NCBI GenBank assembly: GCA_030151225.1
Contig: JASLEG010000090.1
Coordinates: forward strand, 1-9,156
Direction of reading: 5' to 3'
From: Burkholderia sp.
GTDB lineage: Bacteria; Pseudomonadota; Gammaproteobacteria; Burkholderiales; Burkholderiaceae
DNA: 9,156 nucleotides
The notes below the pieces were generated by a model. It had not been told where the DNA came from. It searched no databases and was given only the letters and a program-made list of their open reading frames with translations. Both the position numbers and the translations under genes were made by a program. Positions 1 to 6,298 of the stretch are shown here, piece after piece. Position 1 is the stretch's first letter. The number at the start of each line of letters is the position of its first letter.

Positions 1-189
1 GACGTGCTGGTCAGCAAGATGAGCGGCGGCGCGGCCACCGAGGCCAAGCTCGAGGTGGCGCGCGAGCGGCGCCTGCCGGTGGTGATGATCGAGCGCCCGG
101 CGCTGCCGCGGCCCGATCGCGGATTCGATACGCCCGACGCGCTGGCGCGGGCGCTGCAGGACAGCTTGACGGAGAACCCCGAAACATGA
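1..189 (+). CDS. cobK: Precorrin-6A reductase, C-terminal end (partial)
   Basis: The reading frame is open from the first base and ends in TGA at 187-189, so only the last 62 residues are present. The fragment opens with DVLVSKMSGG, followed by a T-x-AKL helix and then PVVMIERP. This is the usual C-terminal pattern of CobK/CbiJ reductases, in which the SK(N/M)SGG loop and the VVMI-RP strand belong to the NADPH/substrate-binding half. The family reduces precorrin-6A (or the cobalt form) to precorrin-6B with NADPH in the cytoplasm, in corrin ring synthesis. The stop overlaps the cobM start by ATGA, which implies translational coupling in one cob operon; finding cobM next to it supports the call. 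Whether the pathway is the aerobic or the cobalt-early version cannot be told from this fragment. Confidence 0.85.
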   Translation, partial: DVLVSKMSGGAATEAKLEVARERRLPVVMIERPALPRPDRGFDTPDALARALQDSLTENPET

Positions 190-911
190 CGGTGTATTTC
201 ATCGGCGCCGGCCCCGGCGACCCCGAACTGATCACGGTGAAGGGCCGGCGCCTCGTGCGCGCCTGCCCCGTGATCCTCTACGCGGGCTCGCTGGTGCCGC
301 CCGCCGTGCTCGACGGCCACCGCGCCGACCTCGTGGTGAACACGGCCGAGCTCGATCTCGACGCGATCGTCGCGCGGCTGGCCGACGCGCACGCGAAGGG
401 GCAGGACGTGGCGCGCGTGCATTCGGGCGACCCGTCGCTGTACGGCGCGATCGGCGAGCAGATCCGCCGCCTCAAGGCGCTCGGCATTCCTTACGAAATC
501 GTGCCGGGCGTGACGGCCACGGCGGCCTGTGCGGCCACCCTCGGCGTGGAGCTGACGCTGCCCGACGTGGCGCAGACGGTGATCCTCACGCGCTACGCGG
601 GCAAGACCACCATGCCGGAAGGCGAGGCGCTGGGCGGGCTGGCCGCGCACCGCGCCACGCTGGCGATCCATCTCGGCGTGCGCCATCTGGCGAAGATCGT
701 GGAGGAGGTGCGGCCGCATTACGGCGACGATTGCCCGATCGCCGTGGTGTATCGCGCGAGCTGGCCCGACGAGACGCGCGTGACGGGCACGCTGGCCGAC
801 ATCGTCGGCAGGATCGCCGGCACCGCGATCGAGCGCACCGCGCTGATCCTGATCGGCCGCGTGCTCGACACCGATCGGTTCTCCGATTCGACGCTGTACG
901 CGAAGGCGTGA
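186..911 (+). CDS. cobM: Precorrin-4 C(11)-methyltransferase
   Basis: This 241-residue protein has the normal length for CobM/CbiF. It is a cytosolic SAM-dependent tetrapyrrole methylase that adds a methyl group at C-11 of precorrin-4 to give precorrin-5 in vitamin B12 synthesis. Visible family motifs are the glycine-rich GAGPGDPELIT near residues 7-17, YAGSLVP at 32-38 (typical of CobM rather than CobJ or CobI), the SAM-site segment HSGDPSLYGAIGEQ at 79-92, VPGVTA at 107-112, and the late IHLGVRHL strand at 161-168. The ATG at 186 overlaps the cobK stop and is preceded by GGAGA at 171-175. No further cob gene follows on this strand; a strong palindrome starts four bases after the stop, so this is the 3' end of the operon. 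Confidence 0.95.
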   Translation: MTVYFIGAGPGDPELITVKGRRLVRACPVILYAGSLVPPAVLDGHRADLVVNTAELDLDAIVARLADAHAKGQDVARVHSGDPSLYGAIGEQIRRLKALGIPYEIVPGVTATAACAATLGVELTLPDVAQTVILTRYAGKTTMPEGEALGGLAAHRATLAIHLGVRHLAKIVEEVRPHYGDDCPIAVVYRASWPDETRVTGTLADIVGRIAGTAIERTALILIGRVLDTDRFSDSTLYAKA

Positions 912-914
912 CGA

Positions 915-940
915 CGTGAAGGCCCGCGCGGGCCTTCACG
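915..940. terminator. Perfect 26-bp palindrome between convergent genes, likely bidirectional terminator
   Basis: The 26 bases are an exact inverted repeat: an 11-bp GC-rich stem (CGTGAAGGCCC and its complement) around a GCGC loop. It lies between the cobM stop (911) and the stop of the GST gene arriving from the other strand (954). The position and the strand symmetry fit a shared terminator for both transcripts. There is no T-run on either side, so it is not a textbook intrinsic terminator; it may act with Rho or mainly protect 3' ends. Confidence 0.7.
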
Positions 941-953
941 CGCCGCGCCTGGC

Positions 954-1658
954 TCAGTCGCGCGCCGGAATCGCGAGCCCGCGCACCACGGCCGGGCGCG
1001 CCACGAACGCGTCGAGCGCGCGGGCCACGTTCGGGAAGCGCTCGAACTCCACCAGCTCGCGGGCCTCGTAGAAGCCCACCAGGTTGCGCACCCACGGGAA
1101 GGTGGCGATGTCGGCGATCGAGTAGTCGTCGCCGGCGATCCACGGGCTCGTGGCCAGCCGCGCGTCGAGCACGCCGAGCAGGCGCTTCGATTCGCCCACG
1201 TAGCGATCGCGCGGACGCTTGTCCTCGTAGTCGCGGCCCGCGAACTTGTGGAAGAAGCCGAGCTGGCCGAACATCGGGCCCACGCCGCCCATCTGGAACA
1301 TCAGCCACTGGATCGTCCGATAGCGCGCGGCCGCGTCGGTCGGGATCAGCTTGCCGGTCTTCTCGGCGAGGTACAGCAGGATCGCGCCCGACTCGAACAG
1401 CCCGATCGGCTGGCCGTCGGGGCCGTTCGGGTCGATCAGCGCCGGGATCTTGTTGTTCGGGTTCAGCGACAGGAACTCGGGCGAGAACTGGTCGTTGGTG
1501 TCGAAACGCACGAGATGCGGCTCGTAGGGCAGGCCCAGTTCCTCGAGCGCGATCGAGACCTTCACGCCGTTCGGCGTGGGCAGCGAATAGAGCTGGATGC
1601 GCTCCGGGTGCTGCGCGGGCCATTTCTGCGTGATCGGGAAGGCGGACAGGTCGCTCAT
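954..1658 (-). CDS. Glutathione S-transferase family protein (YghU/YfcG-like, Nu class)
   Basis: A 234-residue cytosolic protein with a complete GST fold. The N-terminal thioredoxin-like domain (about residues 20-105) contains SLPTPNGVKVSIALEEL at 25-41. In Nu-class enzymes of the YfcG/YghU type the Thr and Asn of this loop (T28, N30) take the place of the usual catalytic Tyr/Ser/Cys. NKIPAL at 69-74 carries the cis-proline that binds the glutathione backbone, and ESGAIL at 89-94 binds the gamma-glutamyl group. The helical domain has GPMFGQLGFF at 127-136 and the S-x-x-D capping box SIADIATFPW at 180-189. These relatives typically reduce disulfides or organic peroxides with glutathione; the physiological substrate is unknown. 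The start MSDLSAF at 1658 is chosen by homology. An in-frame ATG at 1709 would add 17 residues but overlaps the only purine-rich stretch. It lies 99 bp behind the EamA gene and may be cotranscribed with it. Confidence 0.9.
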   Translation of the reverse strand: MSDLSAFPITQKWPAQHPERIQLYSLPTPNGVKVSIALEELGLPYEPHLVRFDTNDQFSPEFLSLNPNNKIPALIDPNGPDGQPIGLFESGAILLYLAEKTGKLIPTDAAARYRTIQWLMFQMGGVGPMFGQLGFFHKFAGRDYEDKRPRDRYVGESKRLLGVLDARLATSPWIAGDDYSIADIATFPWVRNLVGFYEARELVEFERFPNVARALDAFVARPAVVRGLAIPARD

Positions 1659-1757
1659 GGTGCCGGTTGCGTGAAGTTGAGGTGTGGCGATGGTATACGC
1701 AAGCGGCATTTCCTGCCGGTGACGACCGCGTCCGTCCGGCCCGCCCCGGCACCCGCC

Positions 1758-2669
1758 TCAGCGCCGCCCGCGCCAGGCCACGAACGCCACGCCGGCCACC
1801 GCGATCGCGCCGCCGGCCAGCGTCGAGAAGCCGGGCCGTTCGCCGGTCAGTGCCATCGACAGCGCCGTGGCGATGGCCGGCACCAGGTACAGGAAGTTCG
1901 TCGCGCGCGCCGCGCCGAAATGGGCGAGGCCGATGGTCCAGGTCGCGTAGCCGAGCGCGGCCGGAAACACGCCGAGCGCGAGCACCGCGGCGAGCGTGGC
2001 CGGCTGGGCACCCGGCGCGGCCAGCGCGGCGAGCGCGCCGGGCAGCCAGGGCGCGAGCAGCAGCGCGCCGGCCAGCAGCGTGTAGGCCGTGCTCGCCAGC
2101 GGCCCGTAGACGGGAATCAGCCGCCGCGCCAGCACGAAATACGCGGCCGACGAGGCCGCGGCCAGCAGGATCAGCGTGGCGCCGCTGCCGGGAACGAGCC
2201 CGCCCGGTTGCCCCCAGGCGATCAGGCCGATCCCGGCGAAGCTCGCGAGCGAGCCGAGCCAGCCCCGGCGGTTCAGCGTTTCGCGCAGGAACACCGTGGC
2301 GAGGATCGCCGTGAAGATCGGCGAGGTGCTCATGATGAAGGCCGCCGCGCCGGGCGCCACGCTCAGCTCGGCCGTGTTCAGCAGCGCGTTGTAGGCGGCG
2401 ATGCCGAGCAGGCCGGCCAGCACGAACAGCGCCGCGTCGCGCGGCGTCGGCCGCTTCGGGCGGCGCACCAGCAGCCACACGATGGTCAGCAGCGCCGCCG
2501 TGGCGAAGCGCGCGGCGGCCAGCTGCATCGGCGCGAGACCGTGCATGGCGATGCGGATGAACGGAAACGCCGCCGCCCACGACACGATCGTGAACGCCAC
2601 CGCGCCGCTCGCGCGCAGCGTGGCCTGCGGATGGGGCCGATGCATCGGGGCGGACGGGCTCGTGCTCAT
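1758..2669 (-). CDS. EamA/DMT-family inner-membrane transporter
   Basis: This 303-residue, very hydrophobic protein shows the two-repeat, ten-helix layout of the drug/metabolite transporter superfamily (RhaT/YdcZ/EamA type). The first repeat runs from about residue 20 to 152 and includes the conserved WAAAFPFIRIAM (31-42), then AAARFATAALLTIV and SPIFTAILATVFLRETLNRRGWLG (116-139). The second runs from about 165 to 298, with TALSMALTGERP in its late helices. Proteins of this family export amino acids, small metabolites or drugs, usually by proton antiport; the substrate cannot be predicted. The start at 2669 is supported by AGGAG (2677-2681) seven bases upstream and gives a short polar N-terminus before helix 1. 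It is preceded by the LysR gene on the same strand (158-bp gap) and followed by the GST gene. Export plus glutathione chemistry suggests detoxification, but this is inference. Confidence 0.9.
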   Translation of the reverse strand: MSTSPSAPMHRPHPQATLRASGAVAFTIVSWAAAFPFIRIAMHGLAPMQLAAARFATAALLTIVWLLVRRPKRPTPRDAALFVLAGLLGIAAYNALLNTAELSVAPGAAAFIMSTSPIFTAILATVFLRETLNRRGWLGSLASFAGIGLIAWGQPGGLVPGSGATLILLAAASSAAYFVLARRLIPVYGPLASTAYTLLAGALLLAPWLPGALAALAAPGAQPATLAAVLALGVFPAALGYATWTIGLAHFGAARATNFLYLVPAIATALSMALTGERPGFSTLAGGAIAVAGVAFVAWRGRR

Positions 2670-2827
2670 GCGGTATCTCCTGGTCGGCACGCGCGGGGCG
2701 AAAGGGAGGAAAGGCGGGTGCGTGGCCGAGCCGCCATTCTGCGAGGCGACGGCAGGCGTGATAAGTCGCGCGATCGGCGACACAGAATCCAGCCGAAACG
2801 GACAATGCGCGCGGCGCGGGTCGCCCG

Positions 2828-3748
2828 CTATCGATCCGCGTCGCGCGCGGCCCGGAGCAGGTCGAGGAAGGCGCGCACCTTCGGCGCCACGTGCCGGCCC
2901 GGTGGCAGCAACGCGTGGATCGCCGTGCGCGCCGTGGCCCAATCCGGATACAGGCGCACCAGCCGTCCCGCCGCCAGATCGGCGCGCACCGAGAAATCGG
3001 GCAGCACGGCGAGGCCGGCGCCCTCGGCCACCGCCGCGCGACACGCGTACACGGTATCGGCCACGAGGCCCGGCGCGAAGCTCAGTGCCTGCGTGCGCGC
3101 GGGCGTGCCGCATTCGTCGCCCAGCATCGTGAAGCGCGACGGCTGCGCGAGCACCGACAGCGCGACGAAGGGCAGTGCCTGCGCCTCGCCGATCGCGTCC
3201 GGCACCGGGTGGCGTGCCACGAAGGCCGGGCTCGCCACGAGCCACTTCGCGTATTCGCCCACGCGCACCGCGCGATGGCTCGACTCGACCAGTTCGCCGA
3301 GCCGGATCGCCACGTCGATGCCGTCCTCGATCAGGTCGATCGTGCGGTCGGCCGACACGAGGTCGATGCGCAAGGCCGGATGCAGTTGCCGCAACTGCGC
3401 GAGCACCGGTGCGAGCACCACCGCGCTGTATTCGACCGAGGAGGCCACGCGCAGCGTGCCGAGCGGCGCCTGCGCGGCCGGGCTGGCCGCCGCCACCGCC
3501 GCCTCGCCGAGCCGCACGATTTCCCGACACGTATCGTGAAACGCCGCGCCCGCCTCGGTCAGGCTCAGGCGCCGCGTGGTGCGCGCGAGCAGGGTCGTGC
3601 CGAGCTCGCGCTCGAGGCGCTGCACGCTGTCGCTGACGGTGGTCTTGGCCAGCCCGCGCCGCGCCGCCGCGCGCGTGAACGAGCCCGTCTCCACCACGGC
3701 GACGAAGTTCAGCAGGTGTTCGAAGCTCAGGTTGCGCAGGTCGGGCAT
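2828..3748 (-). CDS. LysR-family transcriptional regulator
   Basis: At 306 residues this is a standard-length LysR-type regulator. The N-terminal winged helix-turn-helix is clear: LLNFVAVVETGSFTRAAARRGLAKTTVSDSVQRLERELGT spans about residues 12-51, with the recognition helix near 35-45, followed by the wing segment LLARTTRRLSLTEAG at 53-67. The effector-binding domain begins near residue 95 (GTLRVASSVEY) and continues to the end, with ALRIDLVSADRTIDLIEDGIDVAIRLG typical of the CrgA/DsdC-like subgroup whose members often control nearby oxidoreductases and transporters. It lies 19 nt downstream of the SDR gene in the same direction and upstream of the EamA gene, so it is probably made from the SDR transcript. 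No good Shine-Dalgarno is visible before its ATG, which fits coupled translation. Its ligand and target are not known. Confidence 0.92.
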   Translation of the reverse strand: MPDLRNLSFEHLLNFVAVVETGSFTRAAARRGLAKTTVSDSVQRLERELGTTLLARTTRRLSLTEAGAAFHDTCREIVRLGEAAVAAASPAAQAPLGTLRVASSVEYSAVVLAPVLAQLRQLHPALRIDLVSADRTIDLIEDGIDVAIRLGELVESSHRAVRVGEYAKWLVASPAFVARHPVPDAIGEAQALPFVALSVLAQPSRFTMLGDECGTPARTQALSFAPGLVADTVYACRAAVAEGAGLAVLPDFSVRADLAAGRLVRLYPDWATARTAIHALLPPGRHVAPKVRAFLDLLRAARDADR

Positions 3749-3767
3749 GGGAGCGTGTGCGGCGGTT

Positions 3768-4523
3768 TCAGGTCAGGTTCAGCCCGCCGTCGGACAGCAG
3801 GATCTCGCCGGTCAGGTAATCGGAGGCGACCAGCATCGCCACCGCCTGCGCGATGTCGTCGGGGCTCGCGGCGCGGCGCATCGGCGCGCGCTCGCGCCAC
3901 AGCTGCTGCGCCGCGGTCCAGTCCGCCGTGAGCGGCGTGTCCACCAGCCCCGGCGCCACCGCGTTGACGCGCACCTCGGGCGCCAGCGACACGGCCAGCA
4001 GGCGCGTGACGTGGTTCAGCGCCGCCTTGGTGGCCGCGTAGGGAATCGAGGCGCCCTTCGGGCGCACGCCCGCGTGCGAGCTGACGTTCACCACGCAGCC
4101 GGGCCGCCCGCGCGCGGCGGCTTCGCGCAGGGCCGCCTGCGCCTCGGTGATCAGCCGGAACGGCGCGATCACGTTGACCTCGTGCAGCGCGTGCCAGACC
4201 TCCGGCGTGGCCGCGTCCAGATCCGCGTGCGGGATCACGCGGCTGATGCCCGCGTTGTTGACGAGCACGTCGAGCCGGCCCCACGCGGCCAGCGTCTCGC
4301 GCACGAGCCGCACGCGGTCGGCATCCACGGCCAGATCGGCCTGCACGTAGGTGGCGTGGCCGAGTTCGCGGGCCAGCGCCTGGCCGGTTTCGGCCGAGCT
4401 GCGCGAATGGACGACCACGGCGTGGCCGTCGCGCGACAGGCGCCGCGCGATCGCGGCACCGATGCCGGAGGTCGAGCCGGTGACGAGCGCGACGGGGCGG
4501 GAGGTGGGGGCGGTGCTGTGCAT
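3768..4523 (-). CDS. SDR-family NAD(P)-dependent oxidoreductase (FabG-like)
   Basis: A 251-residue classical short-chain dehydrogenase/reductase, complete for its family. It has the cofactor loop TGSTSGIG (15-22), the structural NNAG (89-92), the active-site Asn (N117), the catalytic Ser (S149, 13 residues before the Tyr), and Y162-AAT-K166. It ends with the common LTGEILLSDGGLNLT segment. R41 just after the second strand (HSRSS) suggests NADPH rather than NADH. The enzyme would interconvert an alcohol and a ketone in the cytoplasm; similarity to 3-oxoacyl-ACP reductase (FabG) is generic and does not fix the substrate. It is the first gene of a likely SDR-LysR pair. No convincing ribosome-binding site precedes its ATG, and the accessory gene at 4600-5784 ends only 76 bp upstream, so its promoter must lie in that short gap or inside the accessory gene. 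Confidence 0.93.
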   Translation of the reverse strand: MHSTAPTSRPVALVTGSTSGIGAAIARRLSRDGHAVVVHSRSSAETGQALARELGHATYVQADLAVDADRVRLVRETLAAWGRLDVLVNNAGISRVIPHADLDAATPEVWHALHEVNVIAPFRLITEAQAALREAAARGRPGCVVNVSSHAGVRPKGASIPYAATKAALNHVTRLLAVSLAPEVRVNAVAPGLVDTPLTADWTAAQQLWRERAPMRRAASPDDIAQAVAMLVASDYLTGEILLSDGGLNLT

Positions 4524-4599
4524 TGTCTGATGGCGCTAGATGGTGGACGGTGGGTTCAGGTGGCCGAGCGTCGGCAATTCATGGGCAGCAACGAGCTTG

Positions 4600-5784
4600 T
4601 CACGATACCGTTTGATACCGTTCGGTGCCGTCTTCCATTTTGTCCAGCGTCGAACGCAAGGTCTCGAGTTCCTTCAAGGCCTTGACGAGGTTGGCGAAGG
4701 CATCGCCACTCTCGTAATCCAGTCGAGCTGTTTCGATGCTTGCGCTGACCTTGGCGTTCACAGAATTGACCGTGAATCCGTCGCCGATGCCCTGCTCGAA
4801 GATGTCGAAGTCATTGAGATCGGAGCTTGACCCGGAGCATTCGCGCTCGACCCGGTTCGACTGCCTGATCACGTTTTCCGCTCTGAACCGCAGGCCGCTC
4901 GACAGCGATTCCATTCTCCCGACGATGCTCTCGATGTGCCGAGGGGGGAGCTTGCGCAGTTCTGAAATCAGGTCGAGCAGCTCGCGAAGCGCGAACTCGT
5001 CTTCCACGAGGTACTTCGCAACCTCGCTGTCCTTCGTGTCCGCGCCGAGTGGATCGGCGTTGATTCGCGCATGGATCGGATAGAGCCGCTCACGGAATGC
5101 CGTGGCAAGCACGGCGGTGCCGCGGCGCGCAGCAGCGATCAGTGCGTCGGGGGGCGCCGCGAAGCAGGAAAAGCGATTCGTCAGCGAACAGGCGATCGAG
5201 ACGGTCGATTGAGTGCGCCAGACGGGATCCATCGCGTTCAGTTGCACCGCCGGCTCGGTCCAGATCACGTCTCCGTTCTGCGGATTGCAGACCAGCATGA
5301 TGGTTGGCACGGTTTGCTGCAGCCAGTACCGAGCCGTCGCCACATTGACCGTGATGCCGAATTCGGTTTGACCGTCTTTCAGCGCATCGGGCAGGGTCTT
5401 GCACTGGACGTTGAAATTCTTCCCGGCAGGCAGGTCGCCGTCGCGCATTTCGCAGATGAAATCGATGCCGATGTCGGAGCCGCCGTCCACGCGGTGGACG
5501 ATGGAGAACCGATTGAGCACGATCGACGCGATGTCCGACGAGATGCCTCCCTTGACCTGATCGGGACCATAAATCGGGAGCGCGAGTTTGTAAGGATCCA
5601 GGAGAAAAAGGAAACCTTCGGTCAGGCTCAAGCCAGCCGCCGGGTTGCTGCTCGAGCCCGTGGCGGTAATGTGGCAATCCTTGCGGGGACACTCATGCAG
5701 GGTTTCGTCGCCGACAGCCGCAGTGTCTGTCGCGGATCTCATTTTGATGTTGTGAACGGGACAACAGCCATTCAGCAGGCGCAT
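4600..5784 (-). CDS. Orphan zinc-ribbon-like + DUF4365-like (nuclease-fold) protein
   Basis: A 394-residue protein with three parts. Residues 1-40 contain C8-P-V-H11 and C32-P-R-K-D-C37, a spacing that suggests a treble-clef or zinc-ribbon site. Residues about 55-205 resemble DUF4365: GSDIGIDF (102-109), a strand ending in FNVQCKT (124-130) and, after Y-W at 153-154, PTIMLVCNPQNGDVIW (160-175). D108 with Q127-x-K129 matches the D...(E/Q)xK core of PD-(D/E)xK nucleases. Residues about 250-394 are mostly helical, with a possible coiled coil near 365-384. The start at 5784 is chosen because the zinc motif begins just after it. In-frame starts at 5814 (ATG) and 5871 (GTG) would add 10 or 29 residues, and the latter lies inside a hairpin. 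The weak ribosome site (ACAGG) is the main doubt. GC is about 58% in two hand-counted 60-base lines, against about 82% in a line of the SDR gene, and there is no obvious partner gene: signs of acquisition. The DUF4365 assignment is pattern recognition, and nuclease activity is inference. Confidence 0.7.
   Translation of the reverse strand: MRLLNGCCPVHNIKMRSATDTAAVGDETLHECPRKDCHITATGSSSNPAAGLSLTEGFLFLLDPYKLALPIYGPDQVKGGISSDIASIVLNRFSIVHRVDGGSDIGIDFICEMRDGDLPAGKNFNVQCKTLPDALKDGQTEFGITVNVATARYWLQQTVPTIMLVCNPQNGDVIWTEPAVQLNAMDPVWRTQSTVSIACSLTNRFSCFAAPPDALIAAARRGTAVLATAFRERLYPIHARINADPLGADTKDSEVAKYLVEDEFALRELLDLISELRKLPPRHIESIVGRMESLSSGLRFRAENVIRQSNRVERECSGSSSDLNDFDIFEQGIGDGFTVNSVNAKVSASIETARLDYESGDAFANLVKALKELETLRSTLDKMEDGTERYQTVS
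4604..4623. repeat. Two tandem 10-bp units at the 3' end of the orphan gene
   Basis: GATACCGTTT is followed directly by GATACCGTTC. The repeat sits over the last codons and just before the stop of the DUF4365-like gene (stop codon 4600-4602). It could be slippage at the edge of the acquired segment or simple chance; no function is proposed. Confidence 0.5.
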
Positions 5785-5847
5785 GCGCCTGTCTTCGCAA
5801 TTTTGCTGCGGCATGCCGACAATCCGGAAGATGGGGGCGATCCGAAT

Positions 5848-5876
5848 CCCGCGTGGCTGGTGCACTGCCACGCGGG
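5848..5876. repeat. Inverted repeat (10-bp arms, 9-nt loop) in the leader of the orphan gene
   Basis: The arms CCCGCGTGGC (5848-5857) and GCCACGCGGG (5867-5876) are perfect complements around the loop TGGTGCACT. The hairpin ends 64 bases upstream of the chosen ATG at 5784. It has no T-run after it on either strand, so it is not an obvious terminator. An operator or a structured 5' leader that limits expression would fit. It also covers the alternative GTG start at 5871, which makes that start less likely. Confidence 0.6.
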
Positions 5877-5980
5877 CGCTGAGGCTCGATTGTCAGTGAT
5901 CCAGGCCCTGGTGTCGAATCCAGGCGAGTGCCGCAAGGCAGGCCGTTTGCTCGCGCAGACAAAGTGTGAGCGTGCATCGC

Positions 5981-6034
5981 AAAAAAAGCGGCCGACGACA
6001 ACGGACGGATAGGGGAAGCCAGTCGTCGTCGGCC
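5981..6034 (-). terminator. Intrinsic terminator, minus strand (10-bp stem, T7 tail)
   Basis: Read on the minus strand, GGCCGACGAC (6034-6025) pairs perfectly with GTCGTCGGCC (5999-5990) across a 25-nt loop. After the stem come GC and then seven T residues (5987-5981). This is the best intrinsic terminator in the window. It would end transcripts from the chemotaxis receptor gene, whose stop lies about 265 bp upstream of the stem, or a separate short RNA. The unusually long loop is C-rich (it contains TTCCCC). The terminator isolates the orphan gene at 5784 from receptor transcription. Confidence 0.75.
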
Positions 6035-6041
6035 CGGCAAT

Positions 6042-6080
6042 GCGCACCGCGATACGAGCGCTCGTATCATCGCGGTGCGT
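6042..6080. repeat. Long interrupted palindrome beside the terminator
   Basis: The 11-bp arms CGCACCGCGAT (6043-6053) and ATCGCGGTGCG (6069-6079) enclose the 12-bp palindrome ACGAGCGCTCGT (6054-6065), with a 3-base bulge (ATC, 6066-6068). The alternative pairing GATACGAGC/GCTCGTATC (6051-6068) is an exact 18-bp palindrome. As RNA it would form a stable stem-loop right next to the terminator at 5981-6034. As DNA it could be an operator or a recombination/insertion site. Neither side has a T-run. Confidence 0.7.
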
Positions 6081-6298
6081 CGAAGCGGTGCCGGCGGGCG
6101 GCACGATCGCCGTCGCGATCGGCCGGCTGCCGGCGCCGTCTCAAACGGTGCGCTGCAGCGGCCGCCGCTCGTGCGGGGCGCGCATGCGCGTGTGGCGCCG
6201 GCCATGGCGGCGCGTGTCGTCGCGATGCGCGCCGCAGGACGCGCGCGAGCCCCGCGAGGCACGTGCCGCGCCGTGGGTATAGATGCAGGTGGCGGCGT

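Larger units (their letters stand above)
5872..6298. other. Gene-free stretch between the chemotaxis receptor and the orphan gene
   Basis: No frame here reads as a recognisable protein; the open frames on both strands are Arg/Ala/Pro-rich and have no family motifs. The stretch holds the minus-strand terminator at 5981-6034, the interrupted palindrome at 6042-6080 and, nearer the receptor gene, about 220 bp of GC-rich sequence with only short repeats such as GATCGC/GCGATC at 6105-6120. The part from about 5785 to 5980 must contain the promoter of the orphan gene if it has one of its own. A possible but poor match is TTCGAC with GACAAT 18 bases later on the minus strand. Confidence 0.55.

Noticed and set aside
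2765..2781. GTCGC...GCGAC imperfect dyad upstream of the EamA gene as a LysR operator
   Set aside because: The arms are only five bases in very GC-rich sequence and the spacing does not match the T-N11-A pattern, so chance is a sufficient explanation.
586..2805. 739-codon open frame on the minus strand
   Set aside because: It overlaps cobM antisense and the GST and EamA genes in another frame; both genes on this strand have clear motifs in their own frames, and the product here is low-complexity.
1248..3539. 763-codon open frame on the plus strand
   Set aside because: It runs antisense across the GST, EamA and LysR genes, is extremely rich in Arg/Gly/Ala/His and has no family motif; such long shadows are normal in high-GC DNA with strong third-position bias.
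5785..5871. Longer N-terminus for the orphan gene (GTG at 5871 or ATG at 5814)
   Set aside because: The added residues are before the zinc motif and look non-conserved in type; the GTG lies in the 5848-5876 hairpin and neither start has a good ribosome site. Not fully excluded.
5848..6080. CRISPR-like or IS-end repeats
   Set aside because: The inverted repeats differ from each other in sequence and length, there are no regularly spaced direct repeats, no transposase and no target duplication.
5693..6262. 189-codon minus-strand open frame across the gap upstream of the orphan gene
   Set aside because: It spans both the terminator and the palindromes, overlaps the start of the orphan gene in another frame, and reads as Arg/Ala/Pro-rich filler.
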